Shown in pieces: positions 15,065 through 24,900 of a stretch of 64,000 nt of DNA. Every line of letters begins with the position of its first letter. Position 1 is the first letter of the stretch. The DNA is taken from NCBI RefSeq assembly GCF_001650725.1, contig NZ_LXVX01000012.1, positions 372,001-436,000 on the forward strand, given 5' to 3'. Source of the stretch: Sphingobium sp. TCM1 (lineage in GTDB: Bacteria > Pseudomonadota > Alphaproteobacteria > Sphingomonadales > Sphingomonadaceae). The notes beneath the pieces are model-generated. The model searched no databases. It saw only the letters and a list, made by a program, of their open reading frames with translations, and was not told where the DNA came from. Position numbers and translations under genes: made by a program.

Positions 15065-16444
15065 ATGGAATTTACAGATCTTGGCTTGTCCGAGCCAATC
15101 CTGAAGGCGCTTGCCGCAAAGAAATATGCCACCCCGACACCAATCCAGCAGAAGGCGATTCCCGTTCTGCTCGAGGGCAAGGATCTGTGCGGCATCGCCC
15201 AGACCGGCACCGGCAAGACCGCGGCATTCGCGCTGCCCAGTCTCGACTATTTTGCGCGCAATCCCAAGGTGACGCCGGTCAAGGGCTGCCGGATGCTGGT
15301 GCTGTCGCCGACCCGCGAACTCGCCGCGCAGATCGCGCAGAGCTTCCGCGATTATGGCCGCTTCCTCAAGCTGTCGGTCGAAACCGTGTTCGGCGGCGTG
15401 CCGATCAACAAGCAGATCCGGGCTTTGTCGCAGGGTGTCGACATCGTTGTCGCCACGCCCGGCCGCCTGCTCGACCTGATCGACCAGCGCGCCTTCACCA
15501 TCAAGGACACCGAAATCTTCGTGCTCGACGAAGCCGACCAGATGATGGACATGGGTTTCATTCATCCGCTGCGCCGGGTGGCCAAATTGCTGCCGCGCGA
15601 CCGCCAGAACCTGTTTTTCTCCGCCACCATGCCCAAGGAGATCGAGGCGCTGGCCGGCCAGTTCCTGAACGATCCGGTCAAGGTCAGCGTTGCGCCGCAA
15701 TCCACCACGGCGGAACGGGTGCGTCAGCAGGCGACCTTCGTGAATCAGGCGGAAAAGCAGGCATTGCTGCATATCGTCCTCAATACCGAGGATATTGACC
15801 GCGCCCTGATCTTCACCCGCACCAAGCATGGCGCCGACCGGGTCGTGCGTTTCCTGGAAGGCGCGGGCATCGATGCCTTTGCCATCCATGGCAACAAGAG
15901 CCAGGGCCAGCGCACGACCGCGCTCCAGGCGTTTCGTCAGGGCAAGGTGAAACTGCTGGTCGCGACCGACATCGCTGCGCGCGGCATCGACGTGTCGGGC
16001 GTCAGCCATGTCATCAACTTCGAAATTCCCAACGTGCCCGAACAATATGTCCACCGCATCGGTCGCACCGCGCGTGCCGGCGCCGAGGGCGTGGCGATCA
16101 GCTTCGTGGCGGATGATGAACGGCCCTATCTCAAGGCCATAGAGAAGGCGACGCGCGTAAAGCTCGACATAGCACCGCTTCCGGAGAATTTCCTGGAGGC
16201 GGTTCGCAACCTTCCCAAGCCCGCCGCACCGCGCAAGGGGCCGAGCCAGACGCCGCAGCAGCAGGCCAAGCGGGCCGAAGGGCAGCGCCGCTACCAGGAC
16301 GGGCAGAAGGCGCAGCGCGGGACGCCCGACCGGGCGCATCGCGCGGATTCGGAGGGCGGTGAGAAAAAGCCGTTCCGCCGTCGCCGTCGTGGCGGCGTGG
16401 GCGCACATAAGGGCGCGGTCCAGCGCACCGGCGCCCCGCGCTGA
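15065..16444 (+). CDS. rhlE: DEAD-box ATP-dependent RNA helicase (RhlE-type)
   Basis: A 459-residue DEAD-box helicase that unwinds RNA duplexes, probably in ribosome assembly or mRNA decay. Motifs in order: F-x-x-LGLSEPIL and Q motif (YATPTPIQQKAIPV), motif I AQTGTGKT, Ia PTRELAAQIA, Ib TPGRLLD, II VLDEADQMMDMGF, III FFSATMP, IV ALIFTRTK, V TDIAARGIDV, VI HRIGRTARAG. A basic, Gln/Arg-rich tail (KKPFRRRRRGG) follows, typical of RhlE. The start at 15065 matches the family N-terminus (MEFTDLGLSEPIL); an in-frame extension upstream runs through the structured leader and is unlikely to be translated. Confidence 0.92.
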   Translation: MEFTDLGLSEPILKALAAKKYATPTPIQQKAIPVLLEGKDLCGIAQTGTGKTAAFALPSLDYFARNPKVTPVKGCRMLVLSPTRELAAQIAQSFRDYGRFLKLSVETVFGGVPINKQIRALSQGVDIVVATPGRLLDLIDQRAFTIKDTEIFVLDEADQMMDMGFIHPLRRVAKLLPRDRQNLFFSATMPKEIEALAGQFLNDPVKVSVAPQSTTAERVRQQATFVNQAEKQALLHIVLNTEDIDRALIFTRTKHGADRVVRFLEGAGIDAFAIHGNKSQGQRTTALQAFRQGKVKLLVATDIAARGIDVSGVSHVINFEIPNVPEQYVHRIGRTARAGAEGVAISFVADDERPYLKAIEKATRVKLDIAPLPENFLEAVRNLPKPAAPRKGPSQTPQQQAKRAEGQRRYQDGQKAQRGTPDRAHRADSEGGEKKPFRRRRRGGVGAHKGAVQRTGAPR

Positions 16445-16453
16445 TTGCCTGAT

Positions 16454-16507
16454 GCCGTTCGCTTCGGACGCGTCGGGAAAGTTTCCCGGCGCGACCGAAA
16501 CGAAGGC
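16454..16507. repeat. Large near-perfect inverted repeat (single hairpin)
   Basis: The centre is CGGGAAA-G-TTTCCCG (16474-16488). It extends outward through CGCG/CGCG, TTCGG/CCGAA and TTCG/CGAA, with single mismatches between, giving about 24 paired positions per arm. It starts 10 bases after the helicase stop. No T-run follows in either direction, so it is not a canonical terminator; it could stabilise or process the 3' end of the transcript. Confidence 0.55.
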
Positions 16508-16565
16508 AGGCATGACCATGATTGTCAGTGGCCATTCAGGAAAATGCCGTTAGGCTTTCGCGCCT

Positions 16566-19457
16566 ATGCATTTTTTCTCCCGCCGTCCGGCCGCATCGCT
16601 CACCATCCTTGCCCTGCTTCTGTCGGGGTCTTCGCTGCCGCTCGCAGCAAGGACCGCCACGACTACCGCACCGGCCGCTGCGGGAACGACCCAGGCGCAG
16701 GTCCGACCGTGGCTCTACGAAAATAGCGATGTGCCGATCGACGCGGCCTGGCGGTTCGGGACGCTGTCGAACGGACTGCGCTACGCGATCCGGCGCAATG
16801 GCGTGCCGCCGGGGCAGGTTTCGGTCCGTCTGCGGATTGACGCCGGCTCGCTCATGGAGCGGGACGACGAACAGGGCTACGCCCATTATATGGAGCATCT
16901 GACCTTCCGGGGCTCCCGCCATGTGCCTGATGGCGAATCCAAGCGGATCTGGCAGCGGCTTGGCGTGACCTTCGGCAGCGACAGCAACGCCCAGACTACC
17001 CCGACCGGGACCACCTATGCGCTGGACCTGCCGCAGGCGACGCAGGCGACGCTGGGCGAAAGCATGAAGATCCTGGCCGGCATGATGGTCGATCCCAACA
17101 TCGTCGACAGTGCGGTCAGCGCCGAGCGGGCGGTCGTGCTGGCGGAAAAGCGCGAGAGCGACGGGCCGCAGAGCCGCATATCGGACGCCAGTCGCCAGCA
17201 TTTCTTCGCGGGCCAGCCCCTCGCCGAACATGCGCCGATCGGCACGGTGGCGACGCTGAACGCGGCGACCGCGGCGAGGATGGAAGCATTCCACCAGCGC
17301 TGGTATCGCCCGGAATATGCCGTCATCGCCATATCGGGGGACATAGACCCCGCCGTGGCCGAGCAACTGATCAAGGATAATTTTGCCGGCTGGACGGTGC
17401 CTGGCAAAGGGGCGGCGATCCCCGACTTCGGCACGCCGGACGCGACGTTGCCCGCGACCCGCTTTCTGGTGGAACCGGGCGCGCCAACGGGGCTGACGAT
17501 GGCCTGGCTGCGGCACTGGACACCTCATGCCGATACCATCGTCTACAATCAGGACAAGCTGACCGACATGCTGGCGTTGCAGATCATCGGCCGCCGGTTC
17601 GAGCAGGCGGCCCGCGCGGGGGGCAGCTTCCTCCAGGCCAGCGTCGAGCAGCAGGATGTCAGCCGGTCGGCGGACGGCACTTTCCTGTCGATCATCCCCA
17701 GCGGCAATGATTGGGAAAAGGCGCTGGCGGACGTCCGCGCGATCGTGGAGGATGCCAAGGCCACGCCGCCAAGCCAGGCGGAAATAGACCGCGAATATGC
17801 GCAGATGGACATGGCGCTGGCGATCCAGGTCGAAAATGCATCGACGGAAGCGGGCGCCAAGCAGGCCAGCGATCTGGTCAGCGCGGTTGATATTCGCGAG
17901 ACGACGGTCAGTCCGCAGGCGGCCGTCGATATTTTTCGCGCGGGGAAGCCCGCCATGACTCCGGCCAAGATACTGGATTCGACGCGGCGTCTCTTTTCGG
18001 CCGGGGTATTCCGCGCGATGCTGGTGACGGGCAAGGTGGAACCGGGCGTGGATGCGAAGCTGGCGGCGGCCGTCGCTGCGCCCGTCAAGGCGGCGACGAA
18101 CGCCCGCCTGGCGGACAAGCCGGTAACGATGGACGACCTGCCGAGCCTGGGGACACCCGGGGCCGTGGTATCTCGGACGCAGGCGGGGCTGCCGGGCATG
18201 GAAAGCATCAGCTTCGCCAACGGCGTCAAGCTGATCCTGTTCGCCAATGATGCCGAGCCGGAAAAGGTGCGTATCAATGTGCGGTTCGGGCACGGGCAGC
18301 AGGCCTTCTCGCCGACAAGGCCGGTGGCGAGCTGGGCGGGCGATTATGCGCTGGTCGCCAGCGGCATCGGCAAGCTGGGGCAGCGGGAACTGGACGAACT
18401 GACCATCGGCCGGCGAATGGGCCTGGATTTCGGTATCGACGACGACGCCTTCGAATTGCAGGCGGTCACGCGACCGGCCGACTATAAGGATCAGTTGCGC
18501 CTGTTCGCGGCCAAGCTGGCGGCGCCCGGATGGGACCCCGCCCCGATCGGTCGGGTGAAGACGGGTGCGATCGTCGCTTATGACGCGATGTCGCGGTCCC
18601 CCGACGCGGTGCTTGGGCGTGACCTCAACTGGCTGCTCCATGACAAGGATGTGCGTTTCCGCACCGCGTCACGCGCGGAAATCGAGGCGCTGACGCCCCA
18701 GGCTTTCCGCGCGACCTGGGAGCCGGTACTGGCCTCCGGGCCGATCGAAATCCAGATTTTCGGCCATGTCGAGCCGCAGGACGCGATCAATGCCGTGGCG
18801 GCGACCTTCGGCGCGCTGCCGGCGCGGCCCGATACGCCGGTTCCGGCCACGAACCGCGCGATGCGCTTCCCAGCCCATGTCGAGGCGCCCGTCATCCTGC
18901 GCCACAATGGCGACAAGGATCAGGCCGCCGCGGTCATGGCATGGCCGACATCGGGTGGGTTCGGCTTGCAGAAGGAGGCGCGCCAGCTTGAGATATTGAC
19001 GCAGATCTTCAACGATCGCTTGTTCGACAAGCTGCGGTCGACCGAAGGCGCGGCCTATTCCCCTAGTGTCCAGAATAACTGGCCCTTTTCATACGAAAAC
19101 GGTGGCTATATCCTCGTCACCAGCCAGATCCGGCCCGATCGGATCAGCTATTTCTACGATGTGGTCAAGGCGACCGCGGCCGACCTCGCCAAGAACCCGG
19201 TCAGTGCCGATGAATTGCAGCGGGCGGTAGCGCCGATGCAGCAATTGCTGATGCGCGCCAGCACGGGCAACGCCTTCTGGATGAACCAGATGGAAGGCGC
19301 GACCCACGATCCCCGCTACATCCAGGCGATGCAGTCCATGTCCCGCGATCTGCTGAGCGTCACGCCGGCGGAGCTTCAGGCATTGGCCGCCAAATATCTG
19401 GTTCCGGGCAAGAGCTGGTCGGCGATCGTCCTGCCTGAAGGCGCGGCGGCGAAATAG
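16566..19457 (+). CDS. M16-family zinc metallopeptidase (pitrilysin/insulinase-like), exported
   Basis: 963 residues. The N-terminal signal peptide (SLTILALLLSGSSLPLAARTA, cleavage near 28-30) points to the periplasm. The first M16 domain carries the inverted zinc motif HYMEH (H107, E110, H111; H-x2-E-H) in GYAHYMEHLTFRGS, with the downstream third-ligand Glu expected in the VSAERAVVLAEKRESD helix. A second, inactive M16-type domain covers roughly residues 545-930 (FANGVKLILFAND; LRSTEGAAYSPSV). The size fits the long bacterial M16B/PqqL-like form. It likely degrades peptides in the cell envelope; substrates are unknown. The gene is monocistronic, preceded by a 54-base hairpin. Confidence 0.88.
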   Translation: MHFFSRRPAASLTILALLLSGSSLPLAARTATTTAPAAAGTTQAQVRPWLYENSDVPIDAAWRFGTLSNGLRYAIRRNGVPPGQVSVRLRIDAGSLMERDDEQGYAHYMEHLTFRGSRHVPDGESKRIWQRLGVTFGSDSNAQTTPTGTTYALDLPQATQATLGESMKILAGMMVDPNIVDSAVSAERAVVLAEKRESDGPQSRISDASRQHFFAGQPLAEHAPIGTVATLNAATAARMEAFHQRWYRPEYAVIAISGDIDPAVAEQLIKDNFAGWTVPGKGAAIPDFGTPDATLPATRFLVEPGAPTGLTMAWLRHWTPHADTIVYNQDKLTDMLALQIIGRRFEQAARAGGSFLQASVEQQDVSRSADGTFLSIIPSGNDWEKALADVRAIVEDAKATPPSQAEIDREYAQMDMALAIQVENASTEAGAKQASDLVSAVDIRETTVSPQAAVDIFRAGKPAMTPAKILDSTRRLFSAGVFRAMLVTGKVEPGVDAKLAAAVAAPVKAATNARLADKPVTMDDLPSLGTPGAVVSRTQAGLPGMESISFANGVKLILFANDAEPEKVRINVRFGHGQQAFSPTRPVASWAGDYALVASGIGKLGQRELDELTIGRRMGLDFGIDDDAFELQAVTRPADYKDQLRLFAAKLAAPGWDPAPIGRVKTGAIVAYDAMSRSPDAVLGRDLNWLLHDKDVRFRTASRAEIEALTPQAFRATWEPVLASGPIEIQIFGHVEPQDAINAVAATFGALPARPDTPVPATNRAMRFPAHVEAPVILRHNGDKDQAAAVMAWPTSGGFGLQKEARQLEILTQIFNDRLFDKLRSTEGAAYSPSVQNNWPFSYENGGYILVTSQIRPDRISYFYDVVKATAADLAKNPVSADELQRAVAPMQQLLMRASTGNAFWMNQMEGATHDPRYIQAMQSMSRDLLSVTPAELQALAAKYLVPGKSWSAIVLPEGAAAK

Positions 19458-19560
19458 CTATGGGTCTGGCCGGTCATTTCGCTTGCTCCGGCAGCGACCG
19501 TCCCGCCAGGCGCGCGGCCGAAGCTGATTGGAGACTATCGGGAATGTCGGACGGCGTGCA

Positions 19561-19841
19561 GTGAGCCTGCGGGTCAGATTGTCCGTCGAGGCGCTCGAGC
19601 AGCAGCTTTCGGGCATCGGCCGCTACAGCTGGGAATTGTCGCAGCGCTCGACGTTGATCAATGGCGTGCGTGAGATCCGCTTTTAATGGATCATTGCGGT
19701 CTCGCTCGCGGCCAGCCCGGCCTTTCATCCCGGGCCCATGGGAGTACGCCCGATACGATCTCAATCTGCCTTTACGCGGGCGGCTATAGCTGGGATCGCT
19801 GCGCCAACGAAACCGTAGACGTGTACCGGCGGCTGCGCTGA
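19561..19841 (+). pseudogene. Decayed glycosyltransferase (GT4/GT1-like) remnant
   Basis: The GTG-initiated frame at 19561-19686 gives 41 residues (VSLRVRLSVEALEQQLSGIG then RYSWEL), which is the N-terminal pattern of a GT4-type glycosyltransferase. It then hits TAA. In another frame, ending at 19839-19841, AGGYSWDRCANETVDVYRRL matches the C-terminal end of the same enzyme class (F/Y-S-W-x-R-C-A-x-E-T-x-x-V-Y-R). The whole middle (over 250 residues in intact enzymes) is missing and the two ends are in different frames, so this is an internally deleted remnant. It fills the 390-base gap between the M16 gene and tetR; I saw no intact gene there. Confidence 0.55.
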
Positions 19842-19847
19842 CGCCGG

Positions 19848-20438
19848 TCAGCGGACGGCCTTCAGCCCGGCGATGATCATCTGGGCGGCGCGGCGGGCCG
19901 CGATCGGAGCGCTCAGCTTGGGTCGCGACAGGCTGCGATGGCCAAGGCCGAACATGCAGGCAAGAATCAGTTCTTCGGCGGCATCCAGGGCTTCCCCTGA
20001 AAGCTCGGGATTGGCGACGCAGGCAAATTCCCGAAGGATGGAGCGGAATCCGACGCACAGCGTGCCGATCGTCTCGCCAACGGCCTCGTTGCGGAACGCC
20101 TCCGCCAAAATGTCGAACGACAGCGCCTCGTCGTTCGCATTGTCGGTCCCGTGCAGCAATATCTGCTCGAATGTCTGTTCGATGCTCATCGCCCCGGCAT
20201 CGAGTTGCGAGCGCAACGCGGCCATATCCGTAGCCCATGCGTCGGAATCGGCCTTCACCAGCGCTTCGATAATGTCTTCCTTGCCTTTGAATAGGCGATA
20301 GATCTGACCCACGGAAACCTGCGCGGCGGCAGCGAGTTGCGCCATCGATGTCTGGTGAAAGCCCCTCGTGGCGAACAGGTCGCGCGCGGTGGACAATATG
20401 CGGCTTCTGCCATCTCTCTCATGTTGCACTGCAACCAT
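19848..20438 (-). CDS. TetR-family repressor of the adjacent RND efflux operon
   Basis: 196 residues with an N-terminal TetR DNA-binding domain (~10-57: RSRILSTARDLFATRGFHQT, SMAQLAAAAQVSVGQIYRLF, KGKEDIIEALV) and a helical ligand-binding C-terminal domain. It is divergent from an RND adaptor-pump-outer membrane operon and separated by 119 bases that hold a perfect 18-bp palindrome. That is the standard layout of a local AcrR/TtgR-like repressor released by a pump substrate. The start ATG at 20438 has no strong ribosome site; MQ-like internal starts are not available. Confidence 0.88.
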   Translation of the reverse strand: MVAVQHERDGRSRILSTARDLFATRGFHQTSMAQLAAAAQVSVGQIYRLFKGKEDIIEALVKADSDAWATDMAALRSQLDAGAMSIEQTFEQILLHGTDNANDEALSFDILAEAFRNEAVGETIGTLCVGFRSILREFACVANPELSGEALDAAEELILACMFGLGHRSLSRPKLSAPIAARRAAQMIIAGLKAVR

Positions 20439-20465
20439 TTTCTACCCCTTGGCGTTTTTCGCCTC

Positions 20466-20522
20466 TTGAATATTCTGTGGCATGATCCTACCTGCGCGGC
20501 AAGCGGAATGAACGTTCATTCC
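20466..20522 (+). promoter_or_regulatory. RND operon promoter with perfect palindromic TetR operator
   Basis: A sigma70-like promoter TTGAAT (20466-20471), 17-base spacer, TACCTG (20489-20494). The perfect 18-bp palindrome GGAATGAACGTTCATTCC occupies 20505-20522, at or just after the expected transcription start. A repressor bound there would block the pump operon; tetR reads away on the other side and may be autoregulated. Confidence 0.7.
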
Positions 20523-20557
20523 ATACATATGATCCAAATCGAAACGGAAATCAGGCG

Positions 20558-21718
20558 ATGCAAAAGGGGATTTTCACTGGATTGCTGGCGTGCGCGTCGG
20601 CCTTGGCGCTGAGTGGGTGCGGCGAGAGCGCTCCGCCAGCGCCAGGGCCGCCCGCCGTGGGCGTCGTGACGCTCAAGACCGAGTCGGTGCCATTGCTGAA
20701 CGAGCTGCCGGGTCGTGTCACGGCCTTTGAAACGGCCGAAGTTCGCCCGCAAATCAGCGGAATCATCCGTCGTCGCCTGTTCCAGGAGGGCGGCTTCGTG
20801 CGGGCGGGGCAATTACTCTATGAAATCGATGATGCACCTTATCGCGCAGCCCTCGCGCAGGCGCAGGGTTCGCTCGCCAGTGCCAATGCGACGATCCAAT
20901 CGACCAGCCTTCAGGCGCAGCGCTACAAGGAACTGGTCGCCATCAATGCCGTCAGCAAGCAGCAATATGACGACTCGGTTGCGGCGGCGCAGCAGGCGCG
21001 CGCCAATGTTGCGGCGCAGCGTGGTGCAGTGCAGGCGGCGCAGGTGAACCAGAATTTCACCCGTATCCGCGCGCCCATTTCCGGTCGTATCAGCCGGTCG
21101 CTCTTCACTCCCGGCGCGCTCGTCCAGGCTGGCCAGGCTGACGCGCTGACCACCATCCAGCGCACCGACATGGTCTATGTCGACGTTACCCAGTCCGCTG
21201 CGCAGATCATCGACCTCAAGCAGGCGATGAAGAGCGGGGGCGTGAGTGAGGCGGATGGCGCACGCATCACCTTGCTGCTTCCCAACGGCAGCAGCTATCC
21301 GATCGAAGGACGGCTGCAATTTTCGGAAGTGACGGTCGACCAGACATCGGGCGCCGTTACCCTCCGCGCGACCTTCCCCAATCCCGATGGCCTGCTGCTG
21401 CCTGGCATGTACGTCCGCGCGCGACTGGTCGAAGGTCAGCGAACGCAGGCGATCCTGGCGCCACAGCAGGGCATCAGCCGCGATCCGCGCGGCCGCGCCA
21501 CGGCCATGGTCGTGGGCCGGGACAACAAGGTCGAACTTCGCCAGGTAGAGGTCGATCGCGCGGCCGGCGACAAATGGATCGTCACCAGCGGCCTCAAGCC
21601 GGGAGACCGGCTGATCGTCGAGGGGCTGGTCAACCTGCGCCCCGGCACGGTGGTGAAGCCCGGCGCTCCGCAGCAGGTCGCAGCGGCGCAGAATGCCGCA
21701 CAGGGCGGAGCGAACTGA
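20558..21718 (+). CDS. RND efflux periplasmic adaptor (membrane fusion protein), lipoprotein
   Basis: 386 residues. The lipoprotein signal ends at the lipobox LSGC (Cys21), so the protein would be anchored to the inner membrane facing the periplasm. It has the standard AcrA/MexA order: barrel-lipoyl half (PLLNELPGRVTAFETAEVRP), alpha-hairpin with coiled coil (~100-165; AQGSLASANATIQSTSLQAQ), second lipoyl half (NFTRIRAPISGRISRSLFTP), beta-barrel and membrane-proximal domain. It bridges the pump and the outer-membrane channel. First gene of the three-gene operon; the pump gene starts 3 bases later. Confidence 0.93.
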   Translation: MQKGIFTGLLACASALALSGCGESAPPAPGPPAVGVVTLKTESVPLLNELPGRVTAFETAEVRPQISGIIRRRLFQEGGFVRAGQLLYEIDDAPYRAALAQAQGSLASANATIQSTSLQAQRYKELVAINAVSKQQYDDSVAAAQQARANVAAQRGAVQAAQVNQNFTRIRAPISGRISRSLFTPGALVQAGQADALTTIQRTDMVYVDVTQSAAQIIDLKQAMKSGGVSEADGARITLLLPNGSSYPIEGRLQFSEVTVDQTSGAVTLRATFPNPDGLLLPGMYVRARLVEGQRTQAILAPQQGISRDPRGRATAMVVGRDNKVELRQVEVDRAAGDKWIVTSGLKPGDRLIVEGLVNLRPGTVVKPGAPQQVAAAQNAAQGGAN

Positions 21719-21721
21719 ACC

Positions 21722-24700
21722 ATGGCCCGCTATTTCATCGACCGGCCCATCTTCGCATGGGTCATCGCCATCGTCATCATGTTGGCCGGTCTGCTGGCGA
21801 TCCGCTCGCTGCCGGTCGCCCAGTTCCCCGAGATCGCGCCCCCGGCGGTGACGGTCCAGACCAGCTATCCGGGCGCCAATGCCCAGACGTTGGAAAGCAC
21901 GACCACGCAGATCATCGAGCAACAGCTCAAGGGCATCGACAATCTGCGCTATTTTTCGTCGACCAGTGACGGTTCGGGCAATCTTAACATCACCTTGACC
22001 TTCGAACAGGGCACCGATCCCGACATCGCGCAGGTCCAGGTACAGAACAAGCTGTCGCAGGCCACGCCGCTGTTGCCGCAGGAGGTGCAGCAGCAGGGGC
22101 TACGCGTCAGCAAGTCCACCTCCAGCTTCCTTCTCATCATGTCGGTCTACGCCGATGACGGCATCCACGACCAAGAGGATGCCGCCGACTTCATCGCGTC
22201 GAACCTCCAGGATCCTATCAGCCGTGTGACCGGCGTCGGCGATACCCAGCTCTTCGGGTCACAATATGCGATGCGTATCTGGCTCGATCCTTACAAGATG
22301 GCAAATCTGGGCGTCACGACCGGCGACGTCAAATCAGCGATCACCGCACAGAATGCGCAGGTCTCGGCGGGCCAGATTGGCGGATCGCCCTCGCCAAAGG
22401 GGCAGGCGCTCAATGCCACGGTCACAGCCCAGTCGCGCCTACGCACCCCCGAAGAGTTCCGTAACATCCGCCTGCGCAGCAACAGCGACGGTTCGGTCGT
22501 GCTGATGTCCGACATTGCGCGGGTCGAGCTGGGCGCGGAAAATTACGGCTTCGGTGTGAAGTTCAATGGCCATCCGGCCTCGGGCTTCGGCGTCAAGCTC
22601 GCGCCGGGCGCGAATGCGCTCGACACGGTCGATGCGGTCAAGAGCCGGGTCGATCAACTGTCGAAGAATTTTCCGAGCTGGGTGAAATATGATTTCCCGG
22701 TCGACAATTCGACCTTCGTCAGGCTGTCGGTCGAGCAGGTCATCCACACTCTGTTCGAAGCCGTCCTGCTGGTATTCGTCGTTATGTTCCTGTTCCTCCA
22801 GAACTGGCGGGCGACGTTGATCCCGACCATTGCCGTGCCGGTGGTGCTGCTGGGATCGCTGGCCATACTGAGCGTGGCGGGCTTCACCATCAACACGCTG
22901 ACTCTGTTCGGCATGGTGCTGGCGATCGGCCTGCTGGTCGACGACGCGATCGTGGTGGTCGAGAATGTCGAACGCCTGATCCAGGATGAAGGTCTAAGCC
23001 CCAAGGAGGCCGCGCGAAAGTCGATGGACGAGATCAGCGGCGCGCTGATCGGCATCGGCCTTGTGCTGTCTGCGGTGTTCCTGCCGATGGCCTTTTTCGG
23101 CGGATCGACCGGCGTTATCTTCCGCCAATTCTCGATCACGATCGTCTCCTCGATGATCCTGTCGGTGCTGGTCGCCTTGATCCTGACACCCGCACTATGC
23201 GCCACCATCCTGAAGCCGGCTTCGCATGGGCACAGTTGGAACGGGCCGGTCGGTTCGATCTTCGGTCGCTTCTTTGACTGGTTCAATCGCAGCTTCGACA
23301 AGGGCGTGGTCCGCTACGGCCGGGGTGTCGAGAAGGTGGAGCGTCGTTGGGGCCGTACGATGCTGGTCTATGGCCTGATCGTGATCGGCATGGCGTTCAT
23401 CTTCCTGCGCCTGCCGAGCGGTTTCCTGCCGGACGAGGACCAAGGGATCATCATCAACCAGGTGTCGCTGCCTGCGGGCACGACGCTGGAGGAAACCGAG
23501 CGCGCGCTCGCCCGGATGCGCGATCATTATCTGGTCGATGAGAAGAAAAATGTCTCGGCGGTCTTCACGATCGCGGGCTTCGGTTTCGTCGGACAGGGGC
23601 AGAATGTCGGCATCGTGTTCGCGCGCATGAAGGATTGGGAGGATCGCCAGGGCAGCGACAACCAGGTTCCGGCCATCGCGCTGCGCGCCAACATGGCCTT
23701 TCAGAAAATCTCCGCCGGCATGGCCTTCGCTTTCGTCCCGCCGGCGGTGCAGGAACTGGGCAACGCGTCGGGTTTCGACTTCCAGTTGCTGGATCAGGCC
23801 AATCTGGGCCATGACAAGCTGCTTGCAGCGCGCAACCAGTTGCTCGGCATGGCGATGGCGGACAAGCGCCTGGCGCAGGTCCGTCCCAACGGGCTGGAAG
23901 ATACGCCCCAGCTCAAGCTTAATGTCGATCAGGCCGCGGCCGGCGCTTTGGGCATCGCCCAGGCCGACGTGAACGATACGATCAGCACCAATCTGGGCAG
24001 TTCCTACGTCAACGACTTCATCGACCGTGACCGCGTGAAGCGGGTCTATGTGCAGGCGGATGCGCCGTTCCGCACATCGCCCGAGGCCATCGGCGCCTTC
24101 CATGTCCGTGGCAGCACTGGCGCCATGGCGCCCCTGTCGGCCTTCGCCACGACCGAATGGGTCCAGGGACCGGCGCGCCTGGAGCGTTTCAACGGCGTTC
24201 CGTCTATGAACATCCAGGGCGCGCCCGCACCGGGCGTATCGAGCGGCGCGGCGATGCAGGCGATGGAGGAATATGCCGCCAAGCTGCCTGCGGGCATCGG
24301 CTACAGCTGGAACGGCATTTCCTACGAGGAACGCACGTCCGGTGGCCAGGCCCCCTATGTCTACGCGCTGTCGATGCTGATCGTGTTTCTCTGCCTTGCC
24401 GCGCTGTATGAAAGCTGGTCGGTTCCCATCGCGGTCATGCTGGTGGTGCCACTGGGCGTGCTGGGTGCTGTGATCGCCGCGACGCTGGCCGGGCTCGACA
24501 ATGACATCTATCTGCAGGTCGGCCTGATCACGACCATCGGCGTGTCGGCGAAGAACGCGATCCTGATCGTGGAGTTCGCCGAGGAAAAGATGCGTGAAGG
24601 ACTGTCTCCCGCGCAGGCGGCGCTGGAGGCGGGCAAGCTGCGCCTGCGGCCGATCCTTATGACCAGTTTCGCCTTCATCTTCGGCGTTCTGCCGTTGGCG

Positions 24701-24895
24701 GTCGCGAAGGGGGCAGGGGCTGGCGGCCAGAATGCGATCGGCTGGGCGGTGGTCGGCGGCATGTTGTCGGCGACAGTGTTGGCGATCTTCTTCGTCCCGG
24801 TCTTCTTCACCGTCGTGAAGCGGCTGTTCCGCGAACATAAGAACCAGGAAGCGGCAGGCGATACGGCAACGTCCGGCGCCCCGCAGGAGGCTTGA
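21722..24895 (+). CDS. RND multidrug efflux pump, HAE-1 (AcrB/MexB-like)
   Basis: 1057 residues, the full length for an inner-membrane proton-driven RND pump. It shows TM1 ([20 protein letters not shown]), the porter domain with [14 protein letters not shown] and the proton-relay Asp pair in TM4 ([17 protein letters not shown]). The second half repeat has the large periplasmic loop and ends with TM8-12 ([20 protein letters not shown], where the conserved Lys lies). It would export hydrophobic drugs, dyes or solvents from the periplasm or inner leaflet; substrate range is not readable. It lies between the adaptor and the outer-membrane factor. Confidence 0.95.
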   Translation: MARYFIDRPIFAWVIAIVIMLAGLLAIRSLPVAQFPEIAPPAVTVQTSYPGANAQTLESTTTQIIEQQLKGIDNLRYFSSTSDGSGNLNITLTFEQGTDPDIAQVQVQNKLSQATPLLPQEVQQQGLRVSKSTSSFLLIMSVYADDGIHDQEDAADFIASNLQDPISRVTGVGDTQLFGSQYAMRIWLDPYKMANLGVTTGDVKSAITAQNAQVSAGQIGGSPSPKGQALNATVTAQSRLRTPEEFRNIRLRSNSDGSVVLMSDIARVELGAENYGFGVKFNGHPASGFGVKLAPGANALDTVDAVKSRVDQLSKNFPSWVKYDFPVDNSTFVRLSVEQVIHTLFEAVLLVFVVMFLFLQNWRATLIPTIAVPVVLLGSLAILSVAGFTINTLTLFGMVLAIGLLVDDAIVVVENVERLIQDEGLSPKEAARKSMDEISGALIGIGLVLSAVFLPMAFFGGSTGVIFRQFSITIVSSMILSVLVALILTPALCATILKPASHGHSWNGPVGSIFGRFFDWFNRSFDKGVVRYGRGVEKVERRWGRTMLVYGLIVIGMAFIFLRLPSGFLPDEDQGIIINQVSLPAGTTLEETERALARMRDHYLVDEKKNVSAVFTIAGFGFVGQGQNVGIVFARMKDWEDRQGSDNQVPAIALRANMAFQKISAGMAFAFVPPAVQELGNASGFDFQLLDQANLGHDKLLAARNQLLGMAMADKRLAQVRPNGLEDTPQLKLNVDQAAAGALGIAQADVNDTISTNLGSSYVNDFIDRDRVKRVYVQADAPFRTSPEAIGAFHVRGSTGAMAPLSAFATTEWVQGPARLERFNGVPSMNIQGAPAPGVSSGAAMQAMEEYAAKLPAGIGYSWNGISYEERTSGGQAPYVYALSMLIVFLCLAALYESWSVPIAVMLVVPLGVLGAVIAATLAGLDNDIYLQVGLITTIGVSAKNAILIVEFAEEKMREGLSPAQAALEAGKLRLRPILMTSFAFIFGVLPLAVAKGAGAGGQNAIGWAVVGGMLSATVLAIFFVPVFFTVVKRLFREHKNQEAAGDTATSGAPQEA

Positions 24896-24900
24896 ACACC

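Noticed and set aside
16536..18641. 701-codon minus-strand frame over the M16 peptidase gene
   Set aside because: Antisense shadow; the plus-strand product has signal peptide and zinc motif.
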